Origin: Salminus brasiliensis
Lineage: Eukaryota; Chordata; Actinopteri; Characiformes; Bryconidae
Length of the DNA stretch: 64,000 bases
Reading direction: 5' to 3'
NCBI RefSeq assembly: GCF_030463535.1
Contig: NC_132892.1
Coordinates: 26,853,769 to 26,917,768 of the forward strand
The notes under the pieces are model-generated. The model worked only from the letters and a program-made list of their open reading frames with translations, was not told the origin of the DNA and made no database searches. The translations under genes and the position numbers were made by a program. Below are positions 41,771 through 57,300 of this stretch, in pieces. Each line of letters begins with the position of its first letter. Within the stretch, counting starts at the first letter, position 1.

Positions 41771-41908
41771 CCAGGTCCGGGAAGTGGGAATCCGCTCCGG
41801 GATTTTTGTTCCAACTGCCTGGGCGGCTCTGCTGCAGCCGAGCTGCAGCAGAGCCGCCCAGGCAGTTGGAACAAAATCCCGGAGCGGATTCCCACTTCCC
41901 GGACCTGG
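41771..41908. repeat. Near-perfect 138-bp palindrome in arl6 intron 1
   Basis: The left arm 41771-41837 (begins CCAGGTCCGGGAAGTGGG, ends GGCTCTGCTGCAG) is the reverse complement of the right arm 41843-41908, with only one indel (five T against four A). The spacer is CCGAG. GC-rich arms of about 66 bases would form a very stable hairpin. Confidence 0.95.
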
Positions 41909-42324
41909 ACTCACCACCACTACATGGAATGGAGCTAGCCTAACTCTGAAAAGCCTCTGTGCGGATACGGAGCACATTTAGCTAGCTAGCTTCACCTGCA
42001 GGAAAGTCCTGGGGCAGCCTGGCTATTGTAGTTAGTTAGCTAGCTGGGTTAAAACGGGCGTAAAATAGTATGCAGGTTATGCAAGGAGAGCATCTAGCCA
42101 GCCAGCTAGCTAAAGTGGCTCAACGGATTAAGACTGCTGGCCGGCTAATAGCTGCGTCTGCCTGTGTTTATCTCTCTGAAAAACCGCCTTTCACGCTCCT
42201 TATCAGCCAACTAGTTGCTGATCAGCTGCTGTTAATACTCTACATTAAGACCCCCGACGACTACCTGCAGTACATGTCCAAATATTTGTGGCCAGCCCCT
42301 AAGTTGCACCCACTGCTGATACAG

Positions 42325-42905
42325 ATTTGCAAAATCACACACATACAGCTCGTCTAGTCCCTGTAGAGAAGTACTGCCAATAGAATAGGACTGGGCAGAT
42401 AAACATGGACCTGTTGGCATCATTGCCTAATATCAGGTGTGGACTAGGGGGGTATGAAGCCCCCCAGCACTGAGCTGTGGAGCAGTGGAACTGTGTTCTC
42501 TGAAATGATGATGATGATGATGGGGGTCCAGCCAATACGTTTAGGATGAGGTGGGGTGGTGGTCATCCAACAGCCTGAACTCACTAATGCTCTTGTCTTT
42601 GGGGTCCTGGCCCTGGCACTGGCCCACCTGAAAGCTATTACGGACCCTCTGAAGCACCGCCCAGCACATACAGCAAACAGCCCTTCTGCCAGCTCATCCC
42701 AAAATAATTGGATGAAGCACCACCAGCCATCATTCCAGACTACACAGCTCCACTGCTCCATAGCTCAATGCTGGGGGGCTTAGTACCCTCTAGCGCACGC
42801 CTGGCATTAGGCAGCATGGTGCGAATGGGTTCATGTCCTGTTCCTATTTTATTGACAGTACTTCTCTACAAGGACTAGATAAGAGGTGTGTGCATTTGAC
42901 CCACA
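42325..42905. mobile_element. Fold-back MITE with ~230-base inverted arms
   Basis: The left arm runs through GTCTAGTCCCTGTAGAGAAG, AAGCCCCCCAGCACTGAGCT and GGAGCAGTGGAACTGTG. The right arm repeats these inverted: CTTCTCTACAAGGACTAG, AGCTCAATGCTGGGGGGCTT and CCACTGCTCC. A unique centre lies near 42570-42660. There is no coding sequence; the short open frames are artefacts. Confidence 0.85.
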
Positions 42906-43106
42906 ATAGGTGCAACCTAACATAGCTGAATGCATTCATTAGCGCCGTCCATACCTCCATCTTGCTACACCTATGCTAAGTGTGTTGTGACTGGTGTCAG
43001 TGCCACTGCCACAAGCCTGTAACTTGGTGGCAGCTGCTTCTTGCTTCTGAATTTTCCGCCTTGATCTGTTTGTTTTGTACAGAGCGGCCCCCGTCTATAA
43101 AGGCTA

Positions 43107-46816
<3,710 letters not shown>

Positions 46817-47469
46817 AACCGTCATAAAATACAAAGCCACATCTCGCTCACGCAATAGCAACAACGCCTCCCACAGACGTCAAATCAAGCCTGACCTTCA
46901 ACTCGTAGGCATGATGGGCCATCTGTGGTGACCCACACTTGGAAGCTCAGAGTCTGGTAGTGTGAGATGCTGTTTCGCTTTGATTCTGTGGCACTGCTTA
47001 TTTTACTCCCATGCTTAGTTCAGTTGTCTACAGTAGGCAGGCAGTTAGGTTCTACAGTATGTGCTCATGGAAGCAGAGCTAAAAGTAATGAAACTACAAA
47101 CACTTTATACCTCTGCTAAAGAGGAGACATTTATTTTATAATTGACTCGACTGCCCAAAGCAGTCGAGTGTTTCTTCATGCTTCACAAGGCAGGATTTTA
47201 CAATTAGCCATACAACTTAAGACCAAACATTACATTCTCAGTCTTCCTTTCACCTCAGCTGTTGTCAACATGGTGTTGTGTTTTTAGCCTCCAGTGCAAA
47301 GACAGCCGACTTCACACACCAAATCAGTCTGTGTTGGTCACTAAATGCCAGGTAAGGGCAGAGTTATGTGAACCTAATTCCTTTTAGCCAAAACATAAGC
47401 CTCTTCTTCTATCAGACAAGGCTGGAAATATGTTAACTGGCTAACTTTCCAGGTTTAATTCAGCAGTGG

Positions 47470-47820
47470 TTTCTGTTGGTGAGTAGTGTCCCAGTGAACA
47501 TGTCTGTGTGGGGCCTGTATGGGTAGCCCAACTGGGAACCAGAACGTTTGTCCTCGGGTTCCACGTTGGCCACACATATGAATGCCCACCGGGATGAGTG
47601 ATGGAACCAGGAGGGGTTAAACATGGATCCCGTTGTGTTGTACATTGCATTAGGGGCCTAGATGGGACGCGTGAGAATTAAGATGGGCCAGTTTGAGAAG
47701 GCCAACTGGGTCCCAGTAAAAACATAGGTACAAACCCACCCAGAACCCATTCCACCTGGAAAATTCACCCATATTCCACCCAAGTGAGCCCCACATAAGC
47801 ATGTTGGCTGAGGTGTCTAT
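47470..47820. repeat. GGGCC/CCCAACTGGG-rich dispersed repeat
   Basis: Contains short phrases such as GCCCAACTGGGAACC, GGCCAACTGGGTCCC and ATGGGCCAG in a 350-base non-coding block, probably an interspersed repeat. Open frames on the minus strand lack domain motifs. Confidence 0.35.
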
Positions 47821-48154
47821 TGCGAGAAACCTCTCCCTTTATTCTCACTGTTGGTTTTCACTTCTGCTAATAGGGGTTAGTGATGGGAAATTCAGGTCCA
47901 GGTCAGATGCTTTGCATCTTTTAGCTCTTTAAAAACATATGCATAATTCAATGGCTGAAAGGGAAACAAGGTCTTTCAGAGTGGTTTAATGTGAAATGCT
48001 GCATTACTAAGTCAGATTTCTATACAGTGGTGGGGATAGGTCACAGCGTTTTTACAACACACATACTATTTAGATCACAGTAACTGGTGAACCTAAATCT
48101 TCTGACATTTATATTTAATGTTAATTAACCACTTTGACAAGAACCAAACTGTGT

Positions 48155-48445
48155 TGGCTAGATAACTTGGTCAGAACATCTCCAAAGCATCTGGCAGGTC
48201 TTGTGGGTGTCGATGCCGGTGTGCATTGGTCCAAGAAATGACAACCAGTAAATCAGCGACAGGGTCATGGGCACCTAAGGCCTATTGATTTGATCCATTC
48301 AGGCCCCACCTCACAACTTACAGGACTTAAAGCATCTGCTGCTCACGTCTTTGTGCCAGATACCACAGGACACCTTCAGAGGTCTTGTGAGGTCCATGCC
48401 TCGAATGGTCAGATTTGCTGTTATGCCACTAGGGGGCCCTACTAA
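48155..48445 (+). mobile_element. Internally deleted Tc1-like fragment
   Basis: Same family as 46112-46510, here in one orientation: CAGAACATCTCCAAAGCATC, GGCAGGTCTTGTGGG, then CACAACTTACAGGACTTAAAG, TGCCAGATACCACAGGACAC and TTCAGAGGTCTTGTGAGGTC. The middle of the transposase region is missing. Confidence 0.65.
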
Positions 48446-50559
48446 TTACTATAGTTCTGACTGGGCAAGTTTTTTCTAAAATGAAGCATTTCACCTCTGG
48501 CCATTCTGAATGACTTGGTTTGCATGTTTCATTCTGCAGAGATATTAAAAAGGCTTTGGACATTCCTTTTAGGTTGCCTTTACTCTGCTTAGTGAAATAC
48601 CCTCCAGTTGGTCGACTTTCTTTGTGCTCAGTTTAGGTATGTTTTAGGTGGCATTTTTTTGCCATGCATCTTGTTATCAAGGTATGTTGGTCCTGTAAGT
48701 ATGCCTCTGCACACATGGACAATTTGACATTATATATTTACTTTATATTCCTATTTTTTTATTATTTATCTGCTGCATTATTACCAAAACACAATGTTGC
48801 TGTCGCACACCAGCTTAGATCTCTATTTTTGCAGTTTTTCACTTTTTGACCTAATCTGAATCTGGCAGTTTTGTCAAAATTACATGTTGAATGGACCAGT
48901 AGAAATGCTCCAAAAATGACTCCGACTTAAATCTTTTAACATTGACTTCCAAGTTAAGAAGTTTTTTTCCCCTCTCCTGTGAAGTTGCCACCTTTGAGAT
49001 ACAGTTTTTTGTGTTGTGACGATATGCTCAGGCGATCATTCTTTTCTTGTTTTAGACTCTGCTGTAATTTGTCTTTTACGCTTAAGAATGTAAAGCTTTC
49101 AATTCGGTTTGTATCTCAACTCTCTTGTACTAGGATGTTTAAAAGAGTAAAAATTTCACCAGTAAAAAGAATTTGTCTCTATGAAACGTTGCTTTGCTTG
49201 TTGACTATTATTTGCCTTATTCTCTAATTGTCGTGTGTAGTTTCAGGATATTCTAGACCTAAAGGTTGTTAGTTACCTCCAGTTATCTGGAGGTTTATCT
49301 GGAGTTTCATAAATTTATCTGGAGGTTCTTCACACTCACACATCTCATTTACAAAAAAGGTTAAATGCTTTTTTTGTTGTTTCTATATTTAAAAGGTCTT
49401 ATACAGAACCACCTACAATCCACCAGTGCAAAGGAATTAGTACCCAGACAGTGAAGAACTATAGCATAGATTATTGCTGAGCTTGACGTCTACATGAGTC
49501 TTTTGTTCTGTCTCCACTGGGTATTAAATACTAATAGAGGGAATTGCAGGACACGTATTACATGTTACGATTGATATGTTTGAGCTAAATTATTAATATT
49601 TGTACAACCATCCAACAGACTACTGCTGCAAATAAACCATAACAGTAAACTAATGTGTATAATTCAACTACTGATGAAATTGTGTCGTCCTGTGCTGGAG
49701 GCTGGGTGTAACAGTTGATACAAACATTTCATAAACATAATGAATTTGAATCAGACATGTTTTGTAATCTAAATACACATGGAGCTTAATTTTGAATAAG
49801 GAATGTCACTGTGACAGTAATTGAATGATGTATCTGCATTCAAATAAAATTGATTAGTGGAAATAAATCAATTTCAATAATTTAAGTGTGAATTTTGTGA
49901 CTTACACAAAATTCCTGGAATTTAGGTTTTTGTTTGGGTGAACTGGGGGGGTCCAAGCACTTGGACTTTGCACTTCGTCATTGATTTTGTTTGCTTAGCA
50001 TCACAAAAAACACACAAAATGGTTTCATATTTAAAGTAAATAGTTAATCATTCCAATATATGAAGTCCATATTCAAATAATCATCTCCATAAATACAACA
50101 AATATCTGTTTCCACATTAAAGAAATGATTCCTAAAAAGAAGCAAATATACGTGTCAGTGTGTCAGTAATTTGACTTGGGCACACAATTCCTGGGTTTTG
50201 TTTATGTTTGGGCTTATTGGGAGTCCAAACTCTTGTCATTGTTTATGGTTGCTGTGTTCCAAGTTAAATACATAAATACCATCACAAAAATGAAGTTTAT
50301 TAAATATCACAAGTATAATTGGAATATTTGTTTCTAACCAAAGGTTGTCAGCTTTTAATCTCTATACATACAGAAAACTATCTACATCCAAAACAAGTAT
50401 AATTAGTGAAAAGGCCTGTGTATAATATAAGTCAGTCATTGTCAAGTGTAAAGTCTTTAATGTGATGGTTACTTTCATGGGTCCTTATAAAGCGCAGCAG
50501 TATGAAAGGTTCTCCTCTGCGGTACTGAATTTAAATCAGCCGCACATGAGATGTATTTG

Positions 50560-50790
50560 GCCTGGGTCGGGGGTGGCACAATCAATGAGAGAGATAAAAC
50601 AGGCCCCGTGGGGCTCTCCACACTGTTCCCAGAACAGCTGCTGTGGGGGGCTGACCTGTAGCCTCAGTCGTGACTAATCAGATATGCTCCCTCATTAAGA
50701 CCTCCATGCAGCATGGGCATTGAGACGAGCAGTAGATGGCGACATCTAATCAGGAGCCCATCTGTCGCTTATGGAATTACATACAGAACC
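50560..50790. other. Candidate conserved non-coding element with CTCF-like site
   Basis: Unique mixed-composition block. GAGCAGTAGATGGCGA at 50728-50743 resembles the CTCF core (YAGRKGGC) with a fitting upstream CAG. There is no reading frame of interest. Confidence 0.3.
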
Positions 50791-51039
50791 AGGGGGCTCC
50801 CTCTCAATTGAACTACTGATGAAATCGTGTCGTCCTGTGCTGGAGACCTGGATTTAGCCGTCTGAGACAGATTGTAGTTTAGAAATAGTAAAACGTTTTT
50901 GATGACAACGTCAGGAATGTACACTAAGAAAACGAGGGCATAGTTCATAATTCTACCTGACATCTACACTCACCAAGCAGTTTATACAGGAGGACTGTGT
51001 AGGGCACATTAGAGCTACACTGTATACCAAAAAACATCC

Positions 51040-51200
51040 ACAGCCCCCATTGCTCACACAGCTTTGTACAATCGCTATAGAAAAGTATTGTCAATAGAAT
51101 AGGACTCTCTGAGGCACAACACACTAAGGTCACCATGTCCAATGCCAAGCAATGGCTAATGGGTAGTGCCCAAGCTCCATCTAGTACCTTTGTGATGCAT
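51040..51200. mobile_element. Fold-back MITE fragment
   Basis: ATAGAAAAGTATTGTCAATAG and GAATAGGACTCTCTGAGGCA match, with divergence, the arm of the 42325-42905 element. Confidence 0.5.
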
Positions 51201-51349
51201 TGAAGTGACATTTGTGATCTAGCACTCTTTCAGAACATCTCAGGTAGCCTTTCAGTCTGCAGTACATGTCTAGTACTCCACTTTTTAAGAGAAGAGTCTT
51301 TGAAGGATTCCCTGTAGAACACTGCTGAAACAAAAATGGTCAGGCTAGT

Positions 51350-51665
51350 TACTATGCTAGCTCTTGACCAGCATAGGGTATGTCTCTATTTGAGTTTGAG
51401 GGTTTAGCTGCTCTACCAGCATGACCAACCTCACCAGGCTGGTCAACTAGCTTGTGCAAACTGGTTGACAAAGACAAACAGTGTGACCACCATAACCAGT
51501 TCGAACAAACTGGTCTACCAGCATGACCACACTGATCCACAAGTATGACCAGTTTAAACAAACTAGACTGTGGTCATACTGGTAGACCAGCTGAACCATC
51601 ATCTTCACCATCAAAGACCGGATTAGACCATCTGAAACCAGCCGCCAGGAAAAGCTGGTCTTTAG
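51350..51665. repeat. ACCAGC/GCTGGT palindromic repeat tract
   Basis: Multiple copies of GACCAGCAT, TCTACCAGCATGACCA and GGTCAACTAGC. Same family as 7150-7545. Confidence 0.6.
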
Positions 51666-52278
51666 CTGGATGTTTCAGCAGGTGATCAGCAATGTTGGTT
51701 TCTTAAAGATCTGTGTTTGTTAAAGAGTGTGAAGAGCATGGTAAAGAACCTTTCCCTCAACTGAAGCTTCTTTAAGAAATTAAAAGCTTCTTTTCACTCA
51801 GACATCTCATCAGTTCATTGCAGTAGCCCACTTTTATGTACCTGCTGATGTATTACAAACGTGTTTGTACAGATCACTGTATGAACTGTGAGTCTGTACT
51901 GCTGTTAATCTAAAGAGATAATGTACATTAATATTCATGGCTAATATTGACTCACAGAATTAATTGTAATGGAATATTGTGGTTTTTTTTTAGTCTACAC
52001 TCGTATGTCAGTGTTGAGTTCACATGCAGGGTTTCTGAACGGGCTGCACTTTTCCCTGAAGCCACTAGGCAGCGTCAGCACACCACACCTGCAGCAGAAG
52101 CACCTTGTGTATGACACACAAACCACAGCTTAATATGTCACATATGTGTATACATGTGTACACCCTTACCACACCCCATCGTTCCTTAGTGTAAAGGGCT
52201 ACCAGTTGTAGAGCTAGAAAACAGGGTGAAAGGAGGCTAATAGAGTATGTAGGAACTGAAGGACTATAGTTTTTCCCA

Positions 52279-52313
52279 TTTTCCCAAACCAGAGATGGTC
52301 AAAGTATTGTAAA

Positions 52314-52378
<65 letters not shown>

Positions 52379-52398
52379 TATAACACACACACACACAC

Positions 52399-52468
<70 letters not shown>

Positions 52469-52511
52469 ACACACATTTTACAATACTTTGACCATCTCTG
52501 GTTTGGGAAAA
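52279..52511. repeat. 233-bp palindromic AT-rich repeat
   Basis: The outer arms TTTTCCCAAACCAGAGATGG...CAAAGTATTGTAAAATGTGT (52279-52318) are the exact complement of the right arm ending GGTTTGGGAAAA at 52511. The centre is a long (TA)n run on both sides of a short (CA)n island at 52384-52400. It resembles cruciform-forming palindromic AT-rich repeats. Confidence 0.93.
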
Positions 52512-52985
52512 ATTAAGAGACCACCCTACATGATCAGTTTCTCTGGTTTACTATTTCTAGGCAGTGTGTTTAGGGAAATCATAAACAACATTTCCCCTAA
52601 ATTCTAAATAAGAATATTACTATTTAGAGCGTTTATTTGCAGAAATGACAACAGCTCAAAACAACTGCTTAAATAATGCAAATCAATAAAAAACAAATAA
52701 AAAAAAATTATATTTCTTGAAATGCAAAGAAGTTATTATTCTAATTAAAACACAGTACTAATATTTGAACTTTTAGAGCATTCAGAAATCTGAAATAATA
52801 TGCTGAAATAACCTAGCCTGCCAATCCCAGCTTTCATGTCTTGCCAGGCTCTCCTCTAGTCTTTCACATTGCTGTTGGGACTTTATGCCATTCATAGTCT
52901 GTAAATTCAGGAAACTCAGCTTTGTTTGATGAAATGTCTGAATAAAATCACTTAAGTGGTCTCAATTTTTTTCCAGATCTGTAGA
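52505..52985. mobile_element. MITE with AAGAGACCAC / GTGGTCTC ends
   Basis: The left end AAAATTAAGAGACCAC and right end AAGTGGTCTCAATTTTTTTCC are imperfect inverted repeats around a ~450-base AT-rich non-coding interior. It abuts the palindrome. Confidence 0.6.
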
Positions 52986-53539
52986 TATAACTGCCCCAAA
53001 CAGATCCAGATCCAACCAACCTAATGCTGAATGACCTGATGCAGTGAATGCTTCTTCACACTGTTGTGAAGTCACACTTTGATGTTAATGTTTGGTAGTG
53101 GTTGTACTGTACAGTGTACTGTATGTATGGATGGCTGTATTTGAGTGTACGGTATGGATGTATTTGAATGGTGTGTGTTTGGTTGGGATTTGGGTTTCAG
53201 ACCTGCACTCTGCTCGACACACTTCAAAGGGCACAGAACCAGATGTGGCTCGCGCGCTCATTAACTCCTCTCAGTGCACGCGCAGTGCGCGCCACGGCGC
53301 CACGACAGGCGCCACTCTAAGCAGAAAGCATGGCGGATACCCAAAGGGCTGCTGTCCCAACCCGGAGCAGCTGCTGTTTACCCCAGTGCAGTATTCTATT
53401 CTCCATATAAATCTACACAAACACATTTCTGCACATGCACAGCGCTTCTTCTGGACCTACTTTTTAAGGAATTGTCTGAAGTACTGTTGAATGGCGAAGA
53501 GTGGTCTTGACCAGGCTTTCTCCTTTATAGACAGCCCCT

Positions 53540-53720
53540 AACATCTGTATGGGAAGTGTGTTAGTAGCTCCTGGCTGCTCATAATTGGGAGCTTCATGGC
53601 AGGCTGTCAAGTGTTTCTCCCAGTTCAATTAGTGGAGTTTGGGCAGAGGAAGTTGAAGAAGATCCATCACCATTAAATTGGCTTCCTCCAGAATTTCCTT
53701 GACTTGTATTTGAGGCAGCC
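53540..53720. other. Candidate conserved non-coding element
   Basis: Unique balanced block including CATAATTGGGAGCTTCATGG and CCATTAAATTGGCTTCC, with no repeats and no coding motif. Texture-based only. Confidence 0.2.
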
Positions 53721-54119
53721 CTTTTTCTCTGTCCAGGAAAATGTCTCTAAAATGTAAATATGCTGTTTACAGCTGTTTAAAGCTGTCAAAATATAGTTGT
53801 GGAACACAAAGATGCAATTAGAGAAGACACTTCACACTTCTGAGAAATGCTCTGAAGTGCCTGTATGTTTGGCTGGATTTGGAGATTTCAACGCTTTAAA
53901 CTCCAGACCTGTTATTCAACATTTATCATACGACTTGTAATCCAGGAATTATCATCAGTACTCATTGACTACTTTGAATTATTCAGTATCCATGACCTGG
54001 CATGCCATTTTTACAGTAACTACTATAAATTACTCAGTAAATCTTTAGCAACAATAACTATTATGAATTACTCAACCTATTTAAATTATTCAGTATTTTT
54101 TATATTGTATACTTTATAC

Positions 54120-54300
54120 TTTATTCATTAACCATCGTGAATTATTCAATTTCCACTATGAATTACGCAGTACTCACTATGAATTACTCAGTACTCACTA
54201 TGAATTACATAGTACTTACTATGAATTATTCACTCTGAATTATTCAGTATCCACTATGAACTACTCAATAAGCACTGTGAATTATTCAGTCTGTGAATAT
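54120..54300. repeat. ACTATGAATTACTCAGT tandem repeat
   Basis: About eight degenerate copies of a ~21-base unit (CACTATGAATTACTCAGTACT) lead directly into the larger array. Confidence 0.85.
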
Positions 54301-54309
54301 TGCACTCTT

Positions 54310-57300
54310 TGAGCTATCATTCAGACACAGAGTTATCATTCAGACAGTTATCATTCAGACAGAGTTTTTATTCAGTTATCATTCAGACTCAGAGTTATTA
54401 TTCAGACACAAAGTTATCATTCAGACACAGAGTTTTTATTCAGTTATCATTCAGACACAGAGTTATTATTCAGACACAGAGTTATCATTTAGACAGAGTT
54501 ATCATTTAGACACAGTTATCATTCAGACAGAGTTATCATTTAGACAGTTATAATTCAGACACAGAGTTATCATTCAGACACAGAGTTATTATTCAAACAC
54601 AGTTATAATTCAGACACAGTTGTCATTCAGACACAGAGTTATTATTCAGACAGGGTTAAGACACAGAGTTATAATTCAGACACAGTTATCATTCAGACAC
54701 AGAGTTATCATTCAGACACAGTTATAATTCAGACACAGTTATCATTCAAACACAGTTATCATTCAGACAGAGTTATAATTCAGACAGAGTTATAATTCAG
54801 ACACAGTTATAATTCAGACAGAGTTATAATTCAGACACAGTTATAATTCAGACACAGAGTTATCATTCAGACACAGTTATCATTCAGACACAGTTATAAT
54901 ACAGACACAGAGTTATCATTCAGACAGAGTTATAATTCAGACACAGAGTTATAATTCAGACACAGAGTTATAATTCAGACACAGTTATAATTCAGACAGA
55001 GTTATAATTCAGACACAGTTATAATTCAGACACAGAGTTATAATTCAGACACAATTATGAAGAGTTATAATTCAGACACAGTTATGAAGAGTTATAATTC
55101 AGACAGTTATAATTCAGACACAGTTATAATTCAGACACAGAGTTATAATTCAGACACAGTTATAATTCAGACACGGTTATCATTCAGACAGAGTTATAAT
55201 TCAGACACAGTTATCATTCAGACAGAGTTATAATTCAGACAGTTATAATTCAGACACAGAGTTATAATTCAGACACAGTTATAATTCAGACACGGTTATC
55301 ATTCAGACAGAGTTATAATTCAGACACAGTTATCATTCAGACAGAGTTATAATTCAGACACAGTTATCATTCAGACAGAGTTATCATTCAGACAGAGTTA
55401 TAATTCAGACAGTTATAATTCAGACAGTTATAATTCAGACACAGAGTTATAATTCAGACACAGTTATAATTCAGACACAGTTATCATTCAGACACAGTTA
55501 TAATTCAGACACAGTTATCATTCAGACAGAGTTATAATTCAGACACAGAGTTATCATTCAGACACAGTTATAATTCAGACACAGAGTTATAATTCAGACA
55601 CAGTTATAATTCAGACAGTTATAATTCAGACAGAGTTATCATTCAGACACAGAGTTATCATTCAGACACAGTTATAATTCAGACAGAGTTATCATTCAGA
55701 CACAGAGTTATAATTCAGACACGGTTATCATTCAGACAGAGTTATAATTCAGACACAGTTATAATTCAGACACAGAGTTATAATTCAGACACAGTTATGA
55801 AGAGTTATAATTCAGACACAGTTATGAAGAGTTATAATTCAGACAGTTATAATTCAGACACAGTTATAATTCAGACACAGAGTTATAATTCAGACACAGT
55901 TATAATTCAGACACGGTTATCATTCAGACAGAGTTATAATTCAGACAGTTATCATTCAGACAGAGTTATAATTCAGACAGTTATAATTCAGACACAGAGT
56001 TATAATTCAGACACAGTTATAATTCAGACACGGTTATCATTCAGACAGAGTTATAATTCAGACACAGTTATAATTCAGACACGGTTATCATTCAGACAGA
56101 GTTATAATTCAGACACAGTTATCATTCAGACAGAGTTATCATTCAGACAGAGTTATAATTCAGACAGTTATAATTCAGACAGTTATAATTCAGACACAGA
56201 GTTATAATTCAGACACAGTTATAATTCAGACACAGTTATCATTCAGACAGAGTTATAATTCAGACACAGTTATCATTCAGACAGAGTTATAATTCAGACA
56301 CAGAGTTATCATTCAGACACAGTTATAATTCAGACACAGAGTTATAATTCAGACACAGTTATAATTCAGACAGTTATAATTCAGACAGAGTTATCATTCA
56401 GACACAGAGTTATCATTCAGACACAGTTATAATTCAGACAGAGTTATAATTCAGACACAGTTATAATTCAGACACAGAGTTATCATTCAGACACAGTTAT
56501 AATTCAGACACAGAGTTATCATTCAGACACAGTTATAATTCAGACAGAGTTATCATTCAGACACAGAGTTATAATTCAGACACGGTTATCATTCAGACAG
56601 AGTTATAATTCAGACACAGTTATAATTCAGACACAGAGTTATAATTCAGACACAGTTATGAAGAGTTATAATTCAGACACAGTTATGAAGAGTTATAATT
56701 CAGACAGTTATAATTCAGACACAGTTATAATTCAGACACAGAGTTATAATTCAGACACAGTTATAATTCAGACACGGTTATCATTCAGACAGAGTTATAA
56801 TTCAGACACAGTTATCATTCAGACAGAGTTATAATTCAGACAGTTATAATTCAGACAGTTATAATTCAGACACAGAGTTATAATTCAGACACAGTTATAA
56901 TTCAGACACGGTTATCATTCAGACAGAGTTATAATTCAGACACAGTTATCATTCAGACAGAGTTATAATTCAGACACAGTTATCATTCAGACACAGTTAT
57001 CATTCAGACAGAGTTATAATTCAGACACAGTTATCATTCAGACAGAGTTATAATTCAGACACAGTTATAATTCAGACACAGAGTTATCATTCAGACACAG
57101 TTATCATTCAGACAGAGTTATAATTCAGACACAGTTATAATTCAGACACAGAGTTATAATTCAGACACAGTTATCATTCAGACAGAGTTATAATTCAGAC
57201 ACAGTTATAATTCAGACACAGAGTTATAATTCAGACACAGAGTTATCATTCAGACACAGTTATAATTCAGACACAGTTATAATTCAGACACAGAGTTATA

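Larger units (their letters stand above)
46817..54100. other. Intergenic region between arl6 and slc5a7, first part
   Basis: No coding exon was recognised. The arl6 3' UTR must begin here but no near polyadenylation signal stood out. The region holds the Tc1 fragment, ACCAGC tract, AT palindrome and MITEs listed separately; the rest is unique AT-rich DNA. Confidence 0.6.

Noticed and set aside
41566..41981. Several frames of 72-109 codons around 41.7 kb
   Set aside because: They read through the palindrome, so both strands give related peptides; no independent coding evidence.
54293..56207. Open frames of 69-136 codons reading repeated SDTVIIQTQSYN-type peptides
   Set aside because: They are one frame of the TTCAGACACAG minisatellite; there is no start context, splice signal or domain.
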